This document shows positions 1-5,628 of a stretch of DNA of 5,985 nucleotides, piece by piece. Under the pieces are notes generated by a model, which was given only the letters and a program-made list of their open reading frames with translations, was not told where the DNA came from and searched no databases. Both the position numbers and the translations under genes were made by a program. Each line of letters starts with the position of its first letter. The stretch's first letter is position 1. Source of the DNA: Candidatus Peregrinibacteria bacterium (lineage in GTDB: Bacteria; Patescibacteriota; Gracilibacteria; UBA1369; UM-FILTER-53-11); the NCBI GenBank assembly GCA_023245725.1, contig JAHFJU010000082.1, forward strand, positions 1 to 5,985. Reading direction: 5' to 3'.

Positions 1-50
1 AGAAACTCAAACGTTGTCGCAGCTGATTCAGCGTACTGTGGGGTTAGTAT
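1..50 (-). repeat. Inverted repeat, left copy, within the recognition-domain coding sequence
   Basis: Read on the minus strand this matches 5935-5984 on the plus strand at 47 of 50 positions. The three differences are transitions; two change the residue (Glu/Gly and Thr/Ile). The surrounding N-terminal coding regions are much less alike, so this stretch is locally conserved or recently homogenised. Confidence 0.8.
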
Positions 51-365
51 CTCTTTGTTTAACCACGCAATGCTTTCTTGGCTTAGCTCTGTCGGCACCT
101 CGGCCGCGGCATCTGCGCCACCATTGGTAGCGGCTGCCGGCGTACTCTTTTTCATCGCCGCTATTTCTGTTTTTTTTTGTTTCATCAATTCTGAAAGATC
201 AACAGCGGTCATCGTTCCCTCCATTACTGCCTGTATTGCCTCAAAAATAGCATCGAGACGGGTAGCGATCTCTGTTTCATTGGGTACACCCTTAATTTTC
301 TCACGCTGCGCCGCTACTCTGGTGAGTGCTTCTGTTAATTGTTTCTTTTGTTCTTCAGTTGGCAT
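1..365 (-). CDS. Paralog of the ATPase-fused recognition protein, helical N-terminus (3' end cut by window edge)
   Basis: The reading frame starts with ATG at 365 (MPTEEQKKQLTEAL) and stays open to position 1, giving about 121 residues of a longer protein. Residues 1-75 look helical and charged, with a core of AQREKIKG, an EIA-RLD-I segment and AVDL. Residues 76-95 are a low-complexity Ala/Gly linker. From about residue 100 the sequence matches the domain following the linker of the ATPase ending at 439 (W-L, EIL-PQY, AATT-EF). Its first 75 residues match the divergent gene starting at 5629 at roughly half of positions, so the two are clear paralogs. It lies 73 nt downstream of the ATPase on the same strand and could be its fourth operon gene or have its own start signal. 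An AGGTGA lies about 20 nt before the ATG, too far for a normal ribosome site. By analogy with the ATPase, the missing C-terminus should carry the lectin-like variable domain. Function is unknown; a recognition or adaptor subunit is inferred. Confidence 0.8.
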   Translation of the reverse strand, partial: MPTEEQKKQLTEALTRVAAQREKIKGVPNETEIATRLDAIFEAIQAVMEGTMTAVDLSELMKQKKTEIAAMKKSTPAAATNGGADAAAEVPTELSQESIAWLNKEILTPQYAESAATTFEF

Positions 366-394
366 AGTACGTAGGTTACAATCACCTTTTTGCT

Positions 395-408
395 GTTTGA
401 ATAAATCC
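395..408 (-). repeat. 14-bp upstream element, copy before the gene at 1-365
   Basis: GGATTTATTCAAAC, read on the minus strand, ends 29 nt before the ATG at 365. The identical sequence precedes the paralog at 5629. In both cases CAAAA follows two bases later. It is either a conserved leader or regulatory element or the residual edge of the duplication that produced the two genes. Confidence 0.55.
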
Positions 409-438
409 AGAGAATTCAGGAAAGCTAAATGCTCAATA

Positions 439-2817
439 TTAAGCAATTTTCCCCATCACCGCGGCACACAGACACGCATGCCTGAAAACACCGCCAAAAT
501 TAACACTGCTCAAAGTCACCTGCAAATTCCAATGGCCGTACGTGACCTTACCATCATTGACATGTTCGTCTTTTGGTCCACCGTATAGTAAATTGAATGT
601 TTTTCTGTTTATAGGTTCTTTTCGCTGCAGTGATCGTGCCATTGCAAGTATGTATCCAGCTGCGTTTATGCTCTGTACTCCTGTTGGTTTTTGCGCCATC
701 TCAAATGCGGCAATGCGATCGCTATTTTTCATATTTCGAGAGCTGTTCCATGCATAGTCTTTATCACCTGGTACCGCTCCATCCTCGCTGGTATCACCTT
801 CACAGATAACAAAATGATATCCAGTTATCTTCTCCTGATCGTCTGTAACCCCATTCAGAGTCGCAACTCCGCTCAGTGCGTTTTTGTAGAAATCAGAAAC
901 GTACGCATCTTCTTGTTGTGGTTCGCCATCCGGGTATTTGAAAGTTGGAGCTCCTTTCATCGTCTTAAAGCACGGTTTGTTTAAGCCTGTAATAAGCCTC
1001 TCAGCGGTGGTGTCGGGCACAATATGCAGTGTTGGCTTGCGCATGCCTTTAAAGTACTCGATCTGTTCATTGGTGAGTGTTTTGAGCAGCGCCGCGGTGA
1101 GGGCTGGTTTAGTCGGTACCGCCTCGCCTTTGCTCGCATCGAGAAACTCAACGGTTGTGGCAGCCGCCTCGTCGTACTGTGGGAAAAGTATATTTTCTTT
1201 TAGCCACAACTTGTTTACTTCGCTTAACTCGCTCGGCGTCTCTGTCGCGGCGTCAGCGGCGGCATCTTGCCCTACATCTCCAATAGCACCATCAATTACT
1301 CCTTCTAATCCGCCGAGTATATCGTCGAGCCCCGAAATAGCGTCTGCTTCTGCTGCCGCCGCAGCAGCTTTTTCAGCAGCCTCTTTTTCAGCCTGTTGTT
1401 TAGCTACTTCTGCATCAATCTCAGCCTGTGTTTTTTTTGGAGATAGTAACTCTGTAACCCGCTCCTTAATACTTTGTGTAACATTTACACCACCTGATTT
1501 TTCAAAAAGTTTTTGCTGAATCAATGTAATAATTCTAAATTTGATGTACTCGCGTACAGGCACACGGTCATTTTTCTCGAAAGACATTAGTTCGGCTAAC
1601 GAATTCTTGGCGGCAATATTATTTTTCAAATCGAGAGAATCAAGAATTTTATTATCAGGAGCCTTTATAAGTGCGTCTTCTCTAAAAACATTCACAAAAT
1701 AAAACTCCAGAGCAAGCTGCGCAGACTCCATTAGCTCTTCGATTCTAATAGGAACTGCCTCATTGGGTGTTTTATCTTGTGAGCCTTTATTAACCTGAAA
1801 AGCCATAAAATGATCAAAGGCGCGATCTAACATTTCTGTAAAATGAACAACTGGTGTTTGGCGTACCTGAGATAATACTTCATGCCTTAAAGTACGTTCT
1901 ACTTCTTCAAAAAAATCAGTCATTGAATAAATGACTTCGTCAGTCAAATCTACTTCACCGTCGTCGAAGTATTCTTCTTGAAAAACTGAAGCTGAAGAGT
2001 GAGTTATTTTTTTCTCTTTTACATAACGCCCTGCTGCTCGCGCCGCACGTACACCGCTTGGCAGTTTTTTCAATAAATAGGGGCGCACACGGCGTGATTC
2101 ACGCTCTGTTTCGTCGTTACTTTCTCCCAAGCCTGTTCCCTCGGCTGTATTTCCTGCACATACCATAAACCATCCGGGTTGTGCGGTAAAAGTTGCGCCA
2201 TGGTCTCCGGGGAAATTATTTAATGTTAATCGCGGTGGATCATCTCTACCAATAGTCGGGTGATTAGGTTTGCCGGTTGGCTCTAACACCGTTTGCCTGT
2301 CTACAGCCTCAAGATTAGGAAATTCATCAACAAAAAAGAGAGCGCCTTCTTGCATAGATCGCGGTAAAGGACCAAGTCGGGTTTGTAAATTGCCATTAGT
2401 ATCAGTTGCACTATTAAAAAGAAAATTCTCACGAACTTTCATGTTTTTCTCGCAACTCACCGTATAAAAAGGAATATTCAACAAAAAAGCTAAGAACTTC
2501 AATATACGAGATTTACCAAATCCCGGTTCGCCTAAAAATAAGGTGTGATGTCCGATTTTATATCTCATTAATGCTGCATGTAATAATTCGGCTTCGGTAT
2601 CGCCAAAAGTCATATCGCTAAATTCACTTACCGTCCCATTAAATCCTGGTAAACCATCTGTCTCAGGATTTCTTCTCTGAATTTTAACTCCTCGAACGTT
2701 CACATACTCAACTTCGCGGTTTAAATCAAAATTCCACTTTTTCTCAATTTTAATAGATCCACCATTAAAACTTTTAACTACTTCTACATTACTATTTTTT
2801 TGTGAATCTAAAACCAT
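439..2817 (-). CDS. MoxR-type AAA+ ATPase fused to a candidate DGR-type C-terminal recognition domain
   Basis: A 792-residue protein. Residues 68-260 form a MoxR/chelatase-type AAA+ module: Walker A GEPGFGKS at 96-103, Walker B FFVDEF at 161-166 (D164, E165), and a sensor-1-like AGNT with N223 in the FMVCAGNT strand. Residues 290-460 are a helical extension. Residues 461-533 are a Lys/Glu/Ala-rich linker. Residues 535-792 form a separate domain whose start (NKLWL, PQY, TVEFL) recurs in the genes at 1-365 and 5629-5985. Its end has GYILAMARSLQRKEPINRKT and LLYGG, then a short segment rich in Trp, His, Cys, Ser and Asn. That order resembles DGR variable proteins, where a 'PLD--TWTWL-G' helix precedes the variable strands (recalled from the family, not searched). 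MoxR ATPases are known to remodel partners together with vWA proteins such as the one encoded at 3150-5576. Start ATG at 2817 lies 6 nt after the upstream stop, without a Shine-Dalgarno, so translational coupling is likely. AAA+ call firm; C-terminal call moderate. Confidence 0.9.
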   Translation of the reverse strand: MVLDSQKNSNVEVVKSFNGGSIKIEKKWNFDLNREVEYVNVRGVKIQRRNPETDGLPGFNGTVSEFSDMTFGDTEAELLHAALMRYKIGHHTLFLGEPGFGKSRILKFLAFLLNIPFYTVSCEKNMKVRENFLFNSATDTNGNLQTRLGPLPRSMQEGALFFVDEFPNLEAVDRQTVLEPTGKPNHPTIGRDDPPRLTLNNFPGDHGATFTAQPGWFMVCAGNTAEGTGLGESNDETERESRRVRPYLLKKLPSGVRAARAAGRYVKEKKITHSSASVFQEEYFDDGEVDLTDEVIYSMTDFFEEVERTLRHEVLSQVRQTPVVHFTEMLDRAFDHFMAFQVNKGSQDKTPNEAVPIRIEELMESAQLALEFYFVNVFREDALIKAPDNKILDSLDLKNNIAAKNSLAELMSFEKNDRVPVREYIKFRIITLIQQKLFEKSGGVNVTQSIKERVTELLSPKKTQAEIDAEVAKQQAEKEAAEKAAAAAAEADAISGLDDILGGLEGVIDGAIGDVGQDAAADAATETPSELSEVNKLWLKENILFPQYDEAAATTVEFLDASKGEAVPTKPALTAALLKTLTNEQIEYFKGMRKPTLHIVPDTTAERLITGLNKPCFKTMKGAPTFKYPDGEPQQEDAYVSDFYKNALSGVATLNGVTDDQEKITGYHFVICEGDTSEDGAVPGDKDYAWNSSRNMKNSDRIAAFEMAQKPTGVQSINAAGYILAMARSLQRKEPINRKTFNLLYGGPKDEHVNDGKVTYGHWNLQVTLSSVNFGGVFRHACLCAAVMGKIA
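451..546 (-). other. Candidate DGR variable region at the 3' end of the ATPase-fusion gene
   Basis: This segment encodes residues 758-789 (VTYGHWNLQ through to AVMG), the last stretch before the stop at 439. DGR variable regions characteristically sit at the 3' end of the target gene. It contains twelve NNT codons (CAT, AAT, ACT, AGT, GTT, AAT, TTT, GGT, GTT, CAT, TGT, TGT). That is what adenine-directed mutation of a template rich in AAT codons could leave, because only the first two bases would vary. The host gene is AT-leaning at third positions, so the pattern is suggestive only. No template repeat or reverse transcriptase is in the window. Boundaries are approximate. Confidence 0.4.
1421..1440 (-). 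other. Slippery A8 tract at the ATPase/linker junction, possible -1 frameshift site
   Basis: In frame the codons read CCA AAA AAA ACA (residues 460-463), which contains the canonical heptamer A-AAA-AAA. A -1 slip would then read AAC ACA GGC TGA and stop at 1421. That would yield a protein of about 465 residues containing the whole AAA+ module but lacking the C-terminal recognition domain. The layout resembles the known dnaX frameshift, where a short ATPase form arises by slippage followed by a stop. I did not identify a stimulatory hairpin or upstream Shine-Dalgarno, so this is a candidate only; Lys-rich linkers produce such tracts by chance. Confidence 0.2.
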
Positions 2818-2823
2818 AATTAT

Positions 2824-3141
2824 TTATTTATCAAAACGGAAAATCGGTAAAAAAGCGCCGAGAACTTCGTACTTTTGCGTATCTGAAAAACTATTATACA
2901 AAACCGATTCAAGGGCGTAAATGCGCCTTGGTCGATCACCAGTAAACAATTCATTCTTTCGTGCCGATCGAGCAAATTCGAGCGCTTCGGGCAAATTTTC
3001 AACAGTAACCATAACCAAGTTCATGGCTTTTAAATGTGCGCGCGATTTAACTTCATCATACTCATTTTGAGTCGAATATATTACAAGCGGTGCCTGTAAA
3101 CCCTGCGAGGCTAACTCCATAAAAAATTCTAATTTATTCAT
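2824..3141 (-). CDS. Small protein of unknown family between the vWA and AAA+ genes
   Basis: A 105-residue protein starting with ATG at 3141, 8 nt after the stop of the vWA-like gene and ending 6 nt before the ATPase start. I do not recognise its family. It appears soluble: no signal peptide or membrane segment. Two short hydrophobic beta-like stretches (APLVIYST near residues 18-25, NLVMVTV near 41-47) alternate with helical charged segments (EALEFARSARK near 52-62; a DTQKYEVLGAFLP stretch near 87-99), suggesting a small alpha/beta fold. It has no recognisable catalytic motif. Its tight packing between two genes whose families usually work together suggests a dedicated subunit or adaptor of the same complex; that role is inferred from position. 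AT-rich upstream sequence has no Shine-Dalgarno, so it probably relies on coupling. The gene is convincing because of its length, conserved strand and perfect fit between neighbours. Confidence 0.8.
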   Translation of the reverse strand: MNKLEFFMELASQGLQAPLVIYSTQNEYDEVKSRAHLKAMNLVMVTVENLPEALEFARSARKNELFTGDRPRRIYALESVLYNSFSDTQKYEVLGAFLPIFRFDK

Positions 3142-3149
3142 TTTGTATT

Positions 3150-5576
3150 TTATAAATCAATATCGAGTTCCCTTTTAACCATTTCTTTTATTTTTAAAGA
3201 ATAGTTATCTTTGTATTGTATCATGCAACGAACCACTATGTCGAGGTACTTGAGCATGTTTACAGTTGATGCCTCTGCCAAAAAACGCCCCTCTCCATAA
3301 GATTCAACTACATTTTTTCCTAGTGGAGTTTGCCTACCCAGCACAAAACAAAACGCCTTTCCCCTGAGTGCTTCTTGAGTTTTTGCAATTTCATTTTTTA
3401 CATCCTGCATTGGATTTGCAGATCCTGCCTCAAACGCCGCTTCGTCCCAAAATTCGATTGCGAATGCATTATTTCGGCTTCTCGTCAGTAACCTTTCGCG
3501 CTGCACACGAAGCGCCGTGGCATCTTGCGCTATAGAGATACTCGAGCCGCCGGCACCATTCAGCGCCTTCAAATTATTTAATATCAACTCATAGTCAGCA
3601 TTGGGGTCTTGATTAAAACTAAATATTACCGGAACCGGCGAAGGATTTTCTTCATCTGATTTTACATCGACATGCTGAGAAACAATCAGCTCTAAATTAA
3701 GATATTTTCGAATTCCAGCTGCGCTATATATACGAAGCAAGAATAATGCCATTTTAAGAGAATCTTGCAGTTTTACATTCTGTGTACGCCACAAAAGCGA
3801 TAACGTCATCGGGTGCTGTCTCTCTGAATCATCAATAAAATATTTTCTACTGGTCTTTATACCAGCCGCTGAGTCTCTTTTATCGGCAACATATTCCTGA
3901 TAATCAATTGACCCGGTAGGTTCATCTGTCAAACGATCGCCGGTTTTTGTAACTATTTTAATCGCAGCCTGCCATCGTCGAATCATTTCAGTCATATCGA
4001 AATTTTCATCGAGCCAATCTTCTATTTCTCTAAACTCACGATTGTCGATGGTGAGCGGTTTACTAATTGGAACAACGCCGTTTGAGCTGGGAATAATTTT
4101 TGCATTTTTATTATCAGTAGGATTTGCGAGCTTTTTTCCCGCCATACCTTCGAGGTCTTTGTGGCTAGGAACCGTTACCGGAATTGTATTTGGTCGCAGT
4201 TTTTCGTTTAAAATGTCTTCGATTTCTTTGAGCAGTTTTTCGGGATCTTTCATAAGTTCCTTTAGAATTTCTGAGAGCTGATCCTGCTGCATTTGCTCTG
4301 ATTTTTTCTGCAGCTCATCAAATAACTTTTTGAGCCATTCGCGCAGTTCGGTAGAAAGCGTTTCAATTTGAACCGCGGGGCCGAGCACATCGAAGTAGTC
4401 TTTTATAGTTTCTTTTTCATTAACTTTCGGTGCGTTTTTTTGAGGATTTTTTTCTTCTTTCTCATTAACAGGCACAACCTCGCCTGCACTCGTTTCTTTA
4501 ATCGCTTCATGTATTTTTTCTTGTATTTTTGGCGCCGTCGGGTGCTTTGCATCATATTCTTTTTTTGCTTCCTCCTGCCACTCAATGGCTCCTTCTAACT
4601 CAGATTTTAGCGACCCACTCAACTCTGCCTTTTTATCCTCTATAATTCTCTTAAATTCTTCGTTAATCGGTAAAGAAGGATTTTCTGCCAATGCAATAAG
4701 CGTGATTGATTGGTGAATTTTTTGATTTTCTTTATCTCGCTCAACAAGCTCTTTTGAATAATCACCATTATGTAGCGCCGCGATTGCCCTATAAACGGCA
4801 GTTGCCTTTGCCTTTACTTCTAGCTTGCCCGGATTTTTTCCCGGATAAAATTTAGGATTTGTTGATATTTCAGCAAGTATGTGGCCGTGTTTTTTCAACA
4901 TTTCAACCACTACCGAATCTGCATTTGGGTACGGCACTCCGTGTGCCCATTTATGAATAATTGCGCCGTCAAACTCGCCCATTCTTAGCGGATAACCTCG
5001 TTTTAGACGATGATCAATGTAATGCCCAAAATCCAAATTTCCACCTGGGCCAAAACAAAATTCATATGCGGCATCCATTGGCGTTTTTAAATCGGGGTGA
5101 ACTTTTTTAATCCTTTCATTATCGCGGCAATCCATAACCGAATTAGCTAAAGAGCTTATTCCAAGTTGTCCCCACTCCTCTTGAGAAATTCCACAATTTA
5201 AAGGATTAAGATCTATAACTCTATGGCCAGCTTCATGAGCGGCAATAGCTATAAGTGCATTTTCGATTACATCGTTAATCGTTTCGTTATAAACGTATGC
5301 GCTTCCACCACCTGAATAAATACTGAAAAATGTCTGTATCATTCGCTGTAACATTCCAGCCAAACCAATATGAATACAGTTGTTATTAAGATCAAAAAAC
5401 ATTTGATCGTCACTATGAAACGTAACCTCGGCGACTTTTTCGTCTCCCAAAACTTCGTTAAGAGCATCGATCATTTTAACCGTTATTTGTTCAATACGTT
5501 CACGCGTAAAAAAATTCGCGACCTCTGGATTGGCACACAATTCGTCTGTCACCTCTTGTGTATTTATTATTTCCAT
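3150..5576 (-). CDS. vWA-like protein with N-terminal HEAGH metallopeptidase-like domain and lost MIDAS
   Basis: An 808-residue protein from ATG 5576. An in-frame TTG at 5591 is possible, but it overlaps the predicted -10 box. Residues 1-200 contain AAHEAGHRVID (H114, E115, H118), a zincin motif; D149, D152 or E154 in NSVMDCRDNERI could supply the third metal ligand. Residues 305-460 are charged, coiled-coil-like and rich in Lys/Glu. Residues 545-780 follow the CobT/NorD-type vWA layout: a TGDRLTDEP and GSIDYQEY lead-in, a KYFIDD strand, SLLWRTQNVK at 593-602, a helix ending SAAGI, then GAGGSS and FAIEFWDEA. At the place of the metal-binding DxSxS motif there is LLWRTQNVK, so the usual MIDAS is absent. 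MoxR ATPases and vWA proteins are established functional partners, and here they share an operon. No membrane segments, so probably cytoplasmic. The peptidase may be active or only structural. The vWA assignment rests on pattern, not search. Confidence 0.85.
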   Translation of the reverse strand: MEIINTQEVTDELCANPEVANFFTRERIEQITVKMIDALNEVLGDEKVAEVTFHSDDQMFFDLNNNCIHIGLAGMLQRMIQTFFSIYSGGGSAYVYNETINDVIENALIAIAAHEAGHRVIDLNPLNCGISQEEWGQLGISSLANSVMDCRDNERIKKVHPDLKTPMDAAYEFCFGPGGNLDFGHYIDHRLKRGYPLRMGEFDGAIIHKWAHGVPYPNADSVVVEMLKKHGHILAEISTNPKFYPGKNPGKLEVKAKATAVYRAIAALHNGDYSKELVERDKENQKIHQSITLIALAENPSLPINEEFKRIIEDKKAELSGSLKSELEGAIEWQEEAKKEYDAKHPTAPKIQEKIHEAIKETSAGEVVPVNEKEEKNPQKNAPKVNEKETIKDYFDVLGPAVQIETLSTELREWLKKLFDELQKKSEQMQQDQLSEILKELMKDPEKLLKEIEDILNEKLRPNTIPVTVPSHKDLEGMAGKKLANPTDNKNAKIIPSSNGVVPISKPLTIDNREFREIEDWLDENFDMTEMIRRWQAAIKIVTKTGDRLTDEPTGSIDYQEYVADKRDSAAGIKTSRKYFIDDSERQHPMTLSLLWRTQNVKLQDSLKMALFLLRIYSAAGIRKYLNLELIVSQHVDVKSDEENPSPVPVIFSFNQDPNADYELILNNLKALNGAGGSSISIAQDATALRVQRERLLTRSRNNAFAIEFWDEAAFEAGSANPMQDVKNEIAKTQEALRGKAFCFVLGRQTPLGKNVVESYGEGRFLAEASTVNMLKYLDIVVRCMIQYKDNYSLKIKEMVKRELDIDL

Positions 5577-5582
5577 CGTATA

Positions 5583-5610
5583 ATTATACAATATATTTGG
5601 ATTTATTCAA
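5583..5610 (-). promoter_or_regulatory. Sigma70-like promoter for the minus-strand operon, probably leaderless
   Basis: On the minus strand, TTGAAT (5610-5605) and a perfect TATAAT (5588-5583) are separated by 16 nt. Transcription would begin about 7 nt past the -10 box, at or next to the ATG at 5576, giving a leaderless or near-leaderless mRNA. The lack of any Shine-Dalgarno before this ATG fits that reading. The box lies in the 52-nt divergent gap shared with the gene starting at 5629. Confidence 0.5.
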
Positions 5611-5612
5611 AC
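5599..5612 (+). repeat. 14-bp upstream element, copy before the gene at 5629
   Basis: GGATTTATTCAAAC, read on the plus strand, ends 16 nt before the ATG at 5629 and is identical to the copy at 395-408. Its reverse strand also contains the TTGAAT -35 box of the divergent operon, so any factor binding here could affect both directions. Confidence 0.55.
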
Positions 5613-5628
5613 GTCAAAAGTAATATTT

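Noticed and set aside
170..178. A9 tract (minus strand) in the gene at 1-365 as a phase-variation or frameshift site
   Set aside because: The -1 frame does not stop promptly as in the ATPase gene, and the paralog at 5629 lacks the tract. One homopolymer in a Lys-rich helix is expected by chance.
366..438. Possible DGR template repeat or accessory element after the ATPase-fusion gene
   Set aside because: Only 73 nt separate the stop from the next start, and nothing there resembles 451-546. The GAATTC and TACGTA palindromes are too short to mean anything.
439..500. Rho-independent terminator or DGR-type hairpin near the ATPase-fusion stop
   Set aside because: No stem of useful length followed by a T run was found on the minus strand in the last codons or the gap.
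55..588. Plus-strand open frame of 177 codons
   Set aside because: It is antisense to two well-supported paralogous coding regions, crosses their intergenic gap and has low-complexity Ser/Ala/Cys-rich content typical of an antisense shadow.
938..1519. Plus-strand open frame of 193 codons
   Set aside because: Antisense to the Ala/Glu-rich linker and shared domain of the ATPase fusion; the Ser/Ala-rich translation is simply the reverse complement of GC-rich Ala codons.
5577..5591. TTG at 5591 as the start of the vWA-like protein
   Set aside because: It overlaps the perfect TATAAT box and lies upstream of the expected transcription start; the ATG at 5576 is the better choice.
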